Position numbers and translations under genes: made by a program. Below are positions 25,353-36,955 of a stretch of DNA of 64,000 nucleotides, in pieces. Source of the DNA: Brasenia schreberi (taxonomy: Eukaryota; Streptophyta; Magnoliopsida; Nymphaeales; Cabombaceae); NCBI GenBank assembly GCA_036023115.1, contig JAYKKT010000088.1, forward strand, positions 3,375,001 to 3,439,000, given 5' to 3'. The notes beneath the pieces were generated by a model that was not told the DNA's origin, made no database searches, and worked only from the letters and a program-made list of their open reading frames with translations. Positions within the stretch are counted from its first letter, which is position 1; the number at the start of each line of letters is the position of its first letter.

Positions 25353-26273
25353 ATTATGCATAATTATAACATTTTTAATAATTGTTAACACCAAAAATCG
25401 AGGAAAGAATTGCGTCGCCACTTCTGACAACACCAATAACAATTTAGTTGCTCCTAAGTAAATGTTAAAATGTACAAAAAGGAATGGAGATGAATGCCAT
25501 TGTTTGGTTGAGATGATTATGCTACGAGTCAGGGAAATCTAAGTATTAATATGAAGAATTCTAATGAAGTATCTCTTATAAAATAATTATTATTATCTAT
25601 GTTGAGGCATTTAAAAGTATTAATCTATTGTTTCTCACAAGGTAATTGATAATAGGGAAAATGAAAAAATTTCGTTGGATGTCAAGTTTTAGTCTTTTCC
25701 ACCAATCAAGATGCAGCAATGAGAAGTCACGGCAATGGATCGGGTCCGAATTACAGAGTTTCACGGACCCACTTTAGAGTGAGTTCAAAACCTGAAAAGT
25801 TTTCGGGTTTGTAACTGTATATAGAGAAATATAAGTATTTGGGTATATGAAATACACGTTCTTCTCAACCGAAATACGAGTACACCCCACTCCAAAAGAA
25901 TTTCTTGATCCGCCACTGGGCTACACATAGAAAATGATGGAAGGGTCGCTCAACACAAGTTAAGCCCTAAATGAAATTTTTATATTTGGGGCCTAAAATT
26001 TTAAGAGTAAAAATTATTTGGTCTATTGAAATGGGTATTATAAGTGTAGTTTCAAGATTTGGGGCCTAAAACCTTATATAATATAAGTATATAAGAGACT
26101 TTCAAGCCCACAACATTGACGCCCTAATGAGCTTAAAATTTGGCTGTCTAAGGTGGTTGCCTTACTGCCCTTACCCACGAGCCACCCCTATAATGATGAG
26201 GAACAAATAGGTTCATAGTCAAGATTCTGGGCATTGAAAGAACTAATTTGACTGTGAATTGAAGTTCTTTCTT

Positions 26274-26304
<31 letters not shown>

Positions 26305-26838
26305 TGTTTTTTAAGTAAACTTAAGCAAACTATATATTCAACCGTAAATTGCAGATTTTATGTTGACATTTCGAATTTCAGGTGGGCGACCACCCCATTA
26401 CCCCTCCATATAGATCTGCCATTGCCCAAACCATACCACAGGGCTCTGCTTATTTCTGCCTTACGATTGGGAGACAATACACGATCATCAGTTGATACGC
26501 ACTAACTATGTTTTTTTCTATTTTAAAGAAATATATTAAGAAAATAGATAACTTAGACCTGCTCATCATGTATTATTAGAATATTGGAAAGAGTAAATCA
26601 CCCACTGCTTGACTGTATTTTAATAAACACAAACCCACAAAGTATGAGTATATACATGTTCTTTGCACATAGAAAATTGACCTCAAGTAATTAATCCTTT
26701 GATTTAGTAGAAAGTGTGATTGCAAACAGCAGCTGGAGTCTGGATGGAGACCTGCGTGCAGCCCAAGGTGCCGTCTGTAGAGTTCCCTTTTCAGTGTGCT
26801 CAAGATTTCATTACACGATAACAAGAAATAACTATCTA
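25353..26838. other. Intergenic; (TTC)n tract, no gene
   Basis: A (TTC)n microsatellite is at 26267-26303. Patches at 25780-25915 and 26370-26420 resemble other copies of a 'GATCCGCCACTG'-ended repeat. No coding region is recognised. Confidence 0.4.
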
Positions 26839-26950
26839 TTCGATTATATATATATATATAAAGAGAGATTCTAACCATACTTAAGTACTCCATATCTAAA
26901 CAAATTTCAACCATCTCAAATTTAAAGAAACAAGCATGTTCATGTGAATA

Positions 26951-27012
<62 letters not shown>

Positions 27013-27117
27013 GTATTTCTTTTTTAATTCAAATTTTAACTATCAATCTCTTAAGATGTATGATTGAGATTTGTTTGGATATGCTACCATCTAATTATGT
27101 TAGCATATATCAGTTTT

Positions 27118-27172
<55 letters not shown>
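26839..27172. repeat. MITE-like inverted repeat with (AC)n(AT)n inside and (TA)n at both ends
   Basis: CCATATCTAAACAAATTTC (about 26890) and the reverse complement of GATTTGTTTGGATATG (about 27065-27085) form an inverted pair. Between them is (AC)n at 26955-26994 and (AT)n to 27012. A (TA)n block flanks each side (26845-26860 and 27129-27171). The arms match the AT-rich blocks at 21.6 and 22.9 kb. Confidence 0.55.
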
Positions 27173-27175
<3 letters not shown>

Positions 27176-27614
27176 ATAAATAATTATGTGATCCCATTTA
27201 AGCGATATTAGTTTTCACTTTAGAATTTCCATACCTCTCTTAGTCTTACTGGAAAGAGAATATTTTGCAATATAATGAGAAACAAACCAAAGGAAGCGCT
27301 CGATTCCAACATGCTTTAACTCAGGTTTTGTTGAATCCTTGCGTATAAATCTCAATTTTAGTTCTTGAGAAAGGGCTTCTGGAGAGATGCCAAACTTGCA
27401 TAAACCAAATATGAGTTGAGCAACAGGGACAAGTGAGAAACAGCTTGCCGAGATCGCTACTCTTGATGCTTCCATAGTTGGTGGCGTTTTGGTAGAGGTG
27501 CACAAACAGTGAACGGATCTCTTTTGTCCTTAACACAAAAGAGAATGAGATGCAGACAATGTGGTGGTCCTTGTGTCCTTGTAATACAATGGCAATCATT
27601 TTCGTTATTGCACA
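27173..27614. other. Unassigned single-copy-looking stretch
   Basis: It is less AT-rich than its surroundings and carries two overlapping minus-strand frames (27215-27505 and 27321-27599) of 92-96 residues. Neither has motifs I recognise. It may be a worn exon or an unnoted repeat. Confidence 0.25.
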
Positions 27615-27808
<194 letters not shown>

Positions 27809-27831
27809 CAAACAAATATATATATATATAA

Positions 27832-28012
27832 AAATCGTAATGTGGGCATGATCCAGTTTTTTCTTATATAGTCATACCACTCAAAAGCAATGAACAAACA
27901 AATCTCAATGTGGGCATGATCCAGTTTTTTCTTATATAGTGATACCACTCAAAAGCAATGAACAAACAAATCTCAATGTGGGCATGATCCAGTTTTTTCT
28001 TATATATATTGA
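27832..28012. repeat. 68-bp tandem repeat, about 2.6 copies
   Basis: The unit contains TGTGGGCATGATCCAG, TTTTTTCTTATATAG and ACTCAAAAGCAATGAACAAAC. The first word occurs at 27841, 27909 and 27977, so the period is exactly 68. Confidence 0.93.
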
Positions 28013-29129
28013 GAGAAAGAGAGAGTGATTCATTCTGTCTACTAATTGATATATGGTACCTCAGGCTCACTATTTACTTTTGGGTGATATGAGTAATAAA
28101 AATATCATTTGTACTTTTTTAAATCTCTTTAAAAAATTTAAAATACACATGTTACTCAAAAAGGATGGACATGAATGGATAGATCTAATTTATATATATA
28201 TATATATATATAAAGAGAGAAGGTAGACGATTCAAACTGCTTGTTATAAATCAATTCTATCTAAATCAATATCAATCCTTCAATTAAGGGACATGCAAGA
28301 AAAAATGAAACATATATATATGAAAACTATCAAGTATCCTACAAAAATATATTCTTTTTTCACTTTTTTTTCAATCTCAATTATTCATCGCCTTGGTGAA
28401 GAGGCGATAGATCGATTTGAATGAAATTTGTATATTATTGAAAAGAGGAAAAGTGTGATTGTGATCATGGAAAAATACCAGCTACGCCGTCCTCTAGAAA
28501 TACTTAAAAATTATGTGCCGTGCTTGAGTGCCTACTTCATCTATAATTGAAGGCAAAACCTAAGCAATGTTCTGAACAAACAAAGCAGAAAAGTTGACAA
28601 ATGACAACCCAACAGTAGTGTTAGTGTCGCCAATGCCTAATCAGTGAGCCATAAATGATTTAGTGACAACACCCACCAACGATCCTTTTCAGATGAGGAT
28701 TCCTTTTTCCTTTTTCCTTTGGTAGGACAACAGACTTCGAACACCAGTGGAATCCAAGGGTTTTCCTACCGTTGTTTTATTATTAAATCAAAATAAACCC
28801 ACCCTCAATTCTTCAGTGGAATCCAATTGTATTTTATGTATTATAAAATGAAATTCGATATTTGAATTACGTGATTAACAAAACTATCCTCAATGGCCAA
28901 TGTTTTGCGAGTGAAATCATATATCAGGCTCCAATAATCATCGCACATATTGCATATTATATTGTACGATACAAATCGATACTTAACAACCTGCTCTATG
29001 TTAGAAGAAGATATACCAGATTGAATGGTAGCAGTTAAAGGTGTTTGATTCATCGTTTTACGACAATTGGACCTCAACTTTTACCATTCACAATTCTAAG
29101 TTATGTTGTGTATCAATGCAAAACTAGGG
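28013..29129. other. Intergenic, no gene seen
   Basis: It contains a block ending in (TA)n at 28092-28212 like those at 17 and 32 kb. A minus frame at 28841-29077 (78 residues) shows no known motif. Confidence 0.4.
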
Positions 29130-29485
29130 ATGCCAAGGGGTGGGTTTTCAAAAACCCATCTCACAGCAGGGCGGGTTTATGGTAGACCCGTTTTGGAGTA
29201 TGTATGTGTGTGTATATATATATATATATATTACTATTAGTTTAATAATATAAAATATAAAACAGTTTTTGTATTTTATATAAATGTATAATATTAAAAG
29301 TCTTTTTTCTTACAAATACACTTATGGGTTGAAGTGGGGCAGGGCGGGTTGTAATAATAGGGTAAGTGGCTGGTATGGATTTGATCCCTCAAAACCCATG
29401 GGTGAAGCGTATAAAAAAGATTCTAGGATGAGACACGTGCGAATGGAGTGAAAACTCGTCCCAGCTCGCCCACTTACTATCTCTA
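29130..29485. repeat. GGGT-armed, AT-cored repeat (intact copy)
   Basis: The left arm has GGGGTGGGTTTTCAAAAACCCAT and GGGCGGGTTT words, the core (29210-29320) is AT-rich with (TA)n, and the right arm has GGGGCAGGGCGGGTT and ends in GTGAAAACTCGTCCCAGCTCGCCC. A second copy with the same arms lies at about 52485-53470, split by an RTE scrap. Confidence 0.55.
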
Positions 29486-30976
29486 CGTAGAACTTTGTTC
29501 CTTGAAATTGGGATCCTCTTCACATGGCAATGCCTTAATGAGCCAATTCACCCACCAAAAGGTGTAAATATTTTCTTGCTCATTTATTCTCCATGACTTC
29601 ACAAACCCATTAAAGCCTTCATTCATAGAAATTGTGCTGGACTTTATTGAATTTTCGTTTTAAGTTGATGAAGTATGAAGTCTTCACTCATTTGGTTCTG
29701 CACTAGTGTGATATATAGTCGAATAAACTATTTAAATAGCTAAGAAAATATGGAAAATAATCATTTTGCTAAAAGATATATTCCAAAAAAGGGGGAAATT
29801 GTTATAAAAATATAAAAGATCAGATAGACATGCAAAGTGATCCTTTCATACATGTTTAAATAGGTACAACACGACTCTTGGGAGGTCGCCTCTGTCGTAT
29901 GTAGTACTCTCACCTAAGAATGCTCAACTCCTGAGCAAGACTGGCCTGATCCTTGTAATTAGATAGTGGTGGTTCTACATTGAGGTTGGGTTGGGAAACC
30001 AATGAAAGATTTATAGGGAATGATTGAATTCATTGCTACTATACATAGTTCACCCTCACTTCAAATGGTCGAATTGACAATTCGTCTCACCCCACAAAAA
30101 AAATAAAACTTTTTGTGTGAATTGTCAAATAAAACTTTTTTTTTGTTATAACAGGTCAAGTCGGAAGCCCGACACACACCCATGCACACCCCTAGAATCG
30201 AACACACCACCCGATGAGACAGATCAAAATCAAATCATTGATAGTATGAGAGTTTGCTAACCATTGGAAATATGAGAGTTTGCTAACCATTGGAAATACA
30301 TGCACCCCCTAGGAGTCGAACTCCCCACCAACAGTAATGGTGTCACAGCTTCCTGTCGTTGAGCTAACGCTCTAGGTGCGAATTTTTGCTTGTATTGCTC
30401 TTTACTTATGTCAAATATTTAGCATGTTCAGAACTTTAAGTATAATACTCTAGCAAAGGTACCCTTGTACATATAGGGCGTATAAGCTTTAATTATTTTT
30501 TCTGGTATTTAAATTTTTTTATTTTGAGAAAATTTAAATAGTTTAAGGGACTTTTCCTTGCTAATTTTCCATCTCAAGTCATTTATTTTGCTGGGTACAA
30601 CTTAAGCATGCCATTAACTTGGTTCCTTCACCCAAATTTGATTTCAACACAAGGCCCACTTCATAAGGTTGATCAAAAGATTGAGCCAAGTCTCAACGAT
30701 GAACGGGCTAGCGCCAATCACGACTCCATCGGACCAATATATAGCCATATTTAAGTTGGCTTCATTTTGCAATCGGCTACCTCTCGAATCCAAGTTCATA
30801 TATAAGCTAAAAAAACCACATGCAACTGAGATCCAAATGGGTTACAATATCAAGGATCATAATATGGATCTGGAAATCATATTTCCACTATAAATGTGGA
30901 CCTAGATCCAAATTATATCAGGATACTGAATCAGGTCGCCGAGTCTATGTTTAGTTCATGGTGATTTTTTTTTTTT
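29486..30976. repeat. Intergenic with tRNA-like SINE family 2 copies and a 26-bp duplication
   Basis: At 30299-30379 (minus) is a SINE-like copy with TTAGCTCAACGACAGG (A box side) and GGGGAGTTCGACTCCTAGG (B box side). A truncated relative lies at 30150-30215. ATGAGAGTTTGCTAACCATT is repeated in tandem at about 30244-30295. The minor frame at 30669-30893 has no recognised family. Confidence 0.55.
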
Positions 30977-31099
30977 AGTTACAAGAGGAGGACGAAGCCT
31001 AAAACAAACACCCACACATGCACCCTTTGGGAGTCGAACTCCCCACCAGCAATAACGGTGCAAGAGCACCCTGTCGTTGAGCTAACGCTCTCGGTGCAT
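30977..31099 (-). repeat. tRNA-related SINE-like element, family 2
   Basis: On the minus strand it reads GAGAGCGTTAGCTCAACGAC (A-box region), then GGGGAGTTCGACTCCCAAAG (B-box region), then a GTGTGGGTGTTTG body. It closely matches the copy at 30299-30379, 700 bases away in the same orientation. Confidence 0.7.
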
Positions 31100-31504
31100 G
31101 AAGAATTTTTTTGGTTGCCTTTGGTTGGCAAGTTTGAAGTTAGGACCAAGGTTCTCATAATTGCTCTCCAATACGTCTTTTTTAATTCTGAAATTGTTCA
31201 TTAAATTAGGGATAATAAAGAATTAGATGTAATATATATGAAATCCGACTCCAAACTAATGCGGTAAATTAGATTTGATGAGTAAACTCATATTGGAAAA
31301 CCAGTCAAATTCATATTTGATTTATATACTAGAACGACAACAATTATGCATTTTCTGAGTGGCGGTTTAGAGTGTGGTAAAGCATGCGATTTTTCCAAAA
31401 TATGAACTATTTTATATAGAGAAATACAAGTACTTTGTGGACGTGATATACAAGTATCTGTCACCCAAAATAAAAGTATGCTTCACTCCAAAAAATTCTT
31501 GAGT

Positions 31505-31765
31505 CTTACACGGCCTTTTCCTATACGAGATGGGGTTGGCTACATGGATTTTGGGTTTTCCTAGAGTTTGATCTAAAATGCTAACAATTAATTTAACGAA
31601 AGCTAGATCATTCTTTAATGCTTTCTTCCAACATTTTTGTGGTCTTCATCTTTTTTTAATATTTTCACTATTCTATTTTTCTCACACTTTTTAGTGGAAA
31701 TTTCTTTGGTCGATTATCAACATGTTTAAACCACCTTAAATGATTTTTTTCATTTTATGATCTAT
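31505..31765 (-). mobile_element. Degraded RTE LINE 3' fragment
   Basis: On the minus strand it carries the RTE tail (GCCAACCCCATCTCGTATAGGAAAAGG) and part of the preceding 3' region, with many changes and no (TTG)n left. Confidence 0.7.
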
Positions 31766-32529
31766 TAACTGTTTTGTATATGAACACAAAATAATGGGAC
31801 ACGAGCATGACCCGACACAAAAAATTGCCTCCAGCTCGAAGTCACTTGACTGAACCAATTTCAGTTCGTCAAAGAGCATTAGGCATTCGTACATGGAGGA
31901 AAAAAAACCAAATTTAGATCAACAATTGATTTGGGTTAAAGAGGAGAAGGAAGAGAAAAGTTGGCTCAAGTTGTGCGTGCCGTGCGGGCGAACCCAAGAC
32001 TTGGTAACCCGGCCCACTGGGTCACAAGCAGCCAAACCTCTCCCTTTCAATGGTGTGTACTGATCCACAAGAATATTAAAGCAGACCTTAAAGAACTTCT
32101 CATTTAAACGTCTCTTTCAGTTCTAAGCGTTTGATATTTTTCATTAGATATTAATTTTTTTTGTATATTTTCAATTTAAATCCAATTTCTAGGTGGGCCA
32201 TCAGTACCAGCCAAGCCCAATTACACCTCCCTAATTTCTTATTTTCTACTGTTTTGTCATATTGTCTATTTTAACATCACTAATTGCTTTCTATGTGTTT
32301 GGTGAATAAGGCTTCCAAATCAAAGAAGGCCATTTGGGTCAGGACAGGTATACCTATATTGTTTCCCACCCGAACCTTCATAAGGTGGGTGTGGATAGGG
32401 GTTTTTCCCTCTCGGGTATAAGGCAATATAGGGCAATATTTATACACATACATATCATATGTGTTCATCTTTGGCGTAACATTCATTGCTTTTCGGTAGT
32501 ATAAATGTAATTGTCTTTTGGTGGCATGA
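31766..32529. other. Intergenic, no gene seen
   Basis: There is no coding signal. The minus frame at 32280-32570 is composed of ordinary AT-rich DNA. Confidence 0.4.
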
Positions 32530-32821
32530 GTATAATTTAAAAAAAAATTAAGGTTTTTAAAAAGGAACAAAAGATAATGATATTATATTTGTCTCTGAAA
32601 AACAATGATCGAACATAAGTAAACAATATAAGCTGTAGGCATGATCCAATCAATATATATATATATATGTATGTATGTATGTATGTATATATATGTATAT
32701 AAAAATTGGAGGGTTTTTAAAAGAGAACGAAGGATAATAGTATTATACTCTTATCTCCGAAAAATAATGATCAAACATAAGTCAACAATATAAGCTGTAG
32801 GCATGATCCAATCAATATGTA

Positions 32822-32866
<45 letters not shown>

Positions 32867-32875
32867 ATAAGTATA
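32530..32875. repeat. Two direct copies of the (TA)n-ended repeat
   Basis: The copies (about 32550-32700 and 32710-32870) share GAACRAA.GATAATG/AGTATTATA, AACAATATAAGCTGTAGGCATG and ATCCAATCAATAT, and each runs directly into a (TA)n/(TATG)n tract. The last words match those at 17.0-17.5 kb. Confidence 0.8.
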
Positions 32876-34180
32876 TGTTATCATGTGATATAGATTTATA
32901 TGAATTTTCCAAATTCTAGGCACATTGGGTCAATGTTGATTTGTCACTGGGTTCACTGAACCCAGGCAGGTTAAGAACGGGTTAGGTATGCCTCGGTTTC
33001 TCATTTCAATTTATGATGTGGAAATGCGGTAATAGGCCCAATGGTATGTCTGAGGTGCACCTGGTGTTGTTTGACAATACCACTACAATTCAAAGTAGAA
33101 ATTTAAAGGGTTGAGCAGTTAACCATCAATAATGTCAATATCTATATAAGTTGTCGGTTATAGAGTCGAAGATATTGACATCGATACGTTGCCAACTAGA
33201 AAAGACCAATTTTATAATAAGGTTATTAGAGAAAAAGTTACAAATATTAATATAATAAAATCAAAGCCACTAATTTAGGCATTTGATGAGACAAAAGAAA
33301 AGTACAAATGTCTAGAGAGAAGAGGAGACTTAAATTTTGCTTATCATGTAAGACAATTGCTTAGAAAGTGCAATGATCTTTGATTAGAGAAAATCAATGT
33401 GATATGGACATGAGTGTGTAAGATTTAGCCCATAACAAAGACTTTTTTTTTGTTTTTGTTTTAATTTATGATGCAAATAATGGCACGGCGAAAGGTCGTC
33501 GAGGAGTGTAGCTCCTTCCACCTCGTTTTAATTTATGAAAAGTTCGTACTTTAGATAAGTGGATACTTCAAAAGAAAGGTTTTAAATTTATTATACACAC
33601 TTCAAGTTTTATAAATACTAAAATTATCTTTCATATAAATACTCTTTTCTCTCAACAATTCTCTCTCCCATCTCATCCAATCTCTCCAAATGAAGATAAA
33701 CAAGTCCAGAAATCCTTGCGATTTTGAGTTATTATTATATGTCTTAGACATCCAAAGAAGAATTAACAACAGTAGCTCTCAAACCCGACGAAGGTGAAAG
33801 CTCTTAGGCGGCCACTATGAATGTTTTGAGAAACAAGCCTTTGGAGTTATAATCATTGACATAGGAAAACATGAATAATCAAAGTAGTGACCATTAATAG
33901 CAACTCCAAATACCAACAATCCTGTTTGTAAAAAAAAACAAAAATAATGAATAATCCAAAACAAAATATTGATTGAGAGGAAATAGAGATGGAAAGATAG
34001 GACATCCTAACAAAAGAGACGTGCCTTACTTCTATTGGGATGCTCTAGTTCTTGATTTTTATTTTTGATTAAAATATTAATTAAAAATCAATCAAAACAA
34101 CTAAAAAATAGAAAAACCAAAATAAAATCAACAACATAAATTGATAAATCAACAAATCCCTCTTTGAATCGACCATTTTT
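32876..34180. other. Intergenic, no gene seen
   Basis: Stretch without recognisable coding or RNA genes. A patch at 33480-33520 (GGCACGGCGAAAGGTCGTCG) is GC-rich against its surroundings but has no clear identity. Confidence 0.4.
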
Positions 34181-34185
34181 ATCAT

Positions 34186-34283
34186 CTTTTTCTTCGTCTT
34201 TTTCTTTTTTTCTTTCTTTCGACTCTTCTTTTTCTTCATCTTTTTCTTTTTTTCTTTCTTTCGACTCTTCTTTTTTTTCATTT
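34186..34283. repeat. Pyrimidine-rich minisatellite, 2 x 48 bp
   Basis: Two copies of a TCTTTTTCTTTTTTTCTTTC...GACTCTTC unit adjoin. The antisense poly-Lys frame across it is an artefact of the repeat. Confidence 0.85.
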
Positions 34284-35035
34284 CTTGATGGATTTCAATA
34301 TGCTCTTTTGTTGAAAATGGTTGTTGATCGAGTAATAGGTAGTTTTAATGAGTCAGGAAATGAAGAATGACTGAAAAAAGGGCCGAAAGGAGGCTTGCAC
34401 CGGAGGAGAGAGAACATCTCACTTTTTGGGTGAGGAATATTTTCATAATTACTGAAAATGATCAAGAGTATTTTGAGAAAAACAGCAAAAAAAAGAGGGT
34501 GTATACAGTAAAAAGGATGTGCGTGTATCAATCTTGGTTTAAAAGTATTATAAGAAATGATAAAACCTAGCACTTAGAGCATTAGCTCACCAGTAGAGCT
34601 CTATAACCCCCAACTGCAAGGGGTAAGAAGATTAATAAAAATCTACATACCCGACCAAACTTAACGCCGATAAAGCTTTGGTTTGATGTGACTACTCGAC
34701 TGGGTAAGGCCTAAAACATATAAACGAAGATAGGACCCATGGCATTACAATGAGAGCACACCCTTAGGGTCTTTCCTTTTGGTTTTAGGGGGCATGAGTA
34801 TAATGAGTTCAAACTTGGGTCAAATAGGACCTATATTTGGTCTCCTTCTCTTTACATATGCTTATGATAAAGCGGAATTAAACTAATCACTAGGAATGAC
34901 AATATTGACCCGACTCGTGAAACCCCGATCTACCCGAACCCGAATGGGTTGGGAAAGCCTGATCTCATCAAGTTTGGGATTGGTTATGGGATAAGGTGTT
35001 CATTTGTGACTTATAACATAGTTACTCCTTTACCC
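34284..35035. other. Intergenic, no gene seen
   Basis: A possible worn tRNA-like/SINE scrap (TTAGCTCACCAGTAGAGC) is at about 34580-34600. The small frames here have no family features. Confidence 0.35.
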
Positions 35036-35400
35036 TCAACATGACAGGTTTAGAACCAGCCCGTTGGATCAAACCAAAACCGAATGGGTCCTGAAACTGG
35101 TTTTAAATGGAACCTGTTACCCTACTTGAAACTAGTCGGCGATTCGGTTAAGGTTCATCCTTCCATGAAACCAGAACCAGACTGGAATTTGAACTAGTGG
35201 TTGAAATAACTCCTTTCAGATCCATTTGCATAAGTTTGATCTATTTTCTCAAACTTTATTTTTACCTTCTGTTGTTCTGATTTGTTTTTTCGTTCGAATT
35301 GGAACCCTAACAAAAACCAGTGCTTACAAATCATAACCGAAACTGAGTCAAATCGGGTTTGATAAACGGAAACTGACGGGTTTCGACAGCCCCAATCTAC
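35036..35400. repeat. GGTTCC-armed, AT-cored repeat element (worn copy)
   Basis: It begins AACATGACAGGTTTAGAACC, has AACCGGA/GGTTCC words up to 35190, an AT-rich core at 35230-35290 and a right arm to GACGGGTTTCGACAG. The terminal TAGACATG motif is partly lost. Confidence 0.45.
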
Positions 35401-35966
35401 CCGGACCCGAACATGTCTGCCACACACTAAACAGTTTCGTGTGCAATTCGTCCATAAGAGTGAATCCATACAAAAACAATGGTCCTCAAGGAATCAAATA
35501 AATAAGCTGATCGTGATACATTGAGAATATGATGATTCTAAATGGAATCATTCGACTACAACCGATGCATAATAAAAAATAAGATGGATTGTATTCTATT
35601 GATTATTTTTAAAAAAATCATATATTCTCCAGCAGTAAACATCACACGAAATAACTTTTCCAATGAGTTCCTTCCTTTTGAATGCATGGCCTTGAACCTG
35701 TGCAAACTGCAAGAGAGAGAGAGAGAGAGACTCGTTCCTTTCATTAACAAGCGCCCAACTCTCTGCAACTTTGACAACCAACCAAACCAAAAGCCAGCCT
35801 CTTGTTTCATTCAAAAATCAAAAACAAGAAGAAATCTCTTAATAAGTACCCTGCATCAAGGGTACCCCATCTTTTAAGGGCACCTTCCCCGTGGTAACAA
35901 GTCAAAGTATGATGGATTTAACCCCTCCACTCTTTTTCTCTTAAATTAAAGAAACCAGTGGAACTG

Positions 35967-35998
<32 letters not shown>

Positions 35999-36202
35999 CC
36001 TCTTGTCTCCTGGATCCCGCATTCAAATACAAACCAACGATACCACCATCAGCAGCATAATCCCCACTACCATCTCGAACGGAAAAAAAACTGAAGCCAG
36101 AAGCAAAGGCCATCCCTCCTTCAAGAGAGAGAGAGAGAGGCATAGCGCGATGCTAGAGATTGGTTCCTGCAAACTGTTCTTCCTTTTCTTTCTCTAGGAA
36201 AA
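35401..36202 (+). other. Promoter and leader region of the RING gene
   Basis: No gene is seen. GA tracts occur at 35711-35731, 35968-35999 and 36125-36139, increasing toward the RING gene start at 36203, as before the MORN gene. The transcription start is not determined. Confidence 0.35.
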
Positions 36203-36894
36203 ATGGCAGTTCAGACTCAATACCCATCAAATTTGTGGCTCTCTGATATCATAAAAAGGTCTCCTTTTTCTCCTCTGTTCTTCCATCTTATTGTGTATCA
36301 TTTCTGATGAAAGATATCCTAATTATTTTTCCTTTGACACCGGAACTCTCAGGAGAACCAGGAATTGCTTGCTTCTGCCATAGCCTCAGATCATTCATTC
36401 TATAACCCTGACCAGAAATTCTTTCATACATGTAATCTCTCTCTCTCTCTCTCTCTCTTTCTCTCCCTTTCTCTCTCTGTCAGATTAGTGTCTGTGATAA
36501 GTTTCTCGATAAATGTTTGAGTGGCAGGTACTCCTCAATTAAGTTCTTCAATGGCATTGGTTCAAGAACCGCAGCTACAACAGCAACAATGTCATCAACA
36601 ACAAGAGCGATCATGTTTGATGATAAATTTGGAAGATCTTCGCCTTCCTAATGCCCAAAACACATCTTCTACCCATTCCCCAGTTTTCACAGGTCTAAGG
36701 CTCTCTCTTGAGGACCAACAAAACCAAACAAACCTCTCTTTCATGGCGGATGATCTCTCCCTCCTCCTAAACCAACACCAACAAGAAATCGACCATCTTG
36801 TTAGATTACAGGTTCTCACGAACCCTCAATTCCCTCTCTCTAGTTGAGTTTCGATTAAAATTAGTCATTTTGATTTATAGCTCTCTCTCTCTCT

Positions 36895-36955
<61 letters not shown>

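Noticed and set aside
27215..27599. Two overlapping minus-strand frames of 92-96 residues
   Set aside because: Overlapping frames cannot both be real, neither has motifs I know, and microsatellites surround them. Kept only as an unassigned stretch.
27832..28012. A CRISPR-like array (regular repeats)
   Set aside because: The units adjoin without unique spacers, the host is a plant nucleus, and the period is that of a tandem repeat.
28841..29077. A 78-residue minus-strand frame that might be a transposase scrap
   Set aside because: No catalytic or DNA-binding motif is visible and no neighbouring frame extends it.
34081..34281. A lysine-rich minus-strand frame that resembles a nuclear basic protein
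   Set aside because: It is a translation of a TTC/TTT-rich 48-bp minisatellite.
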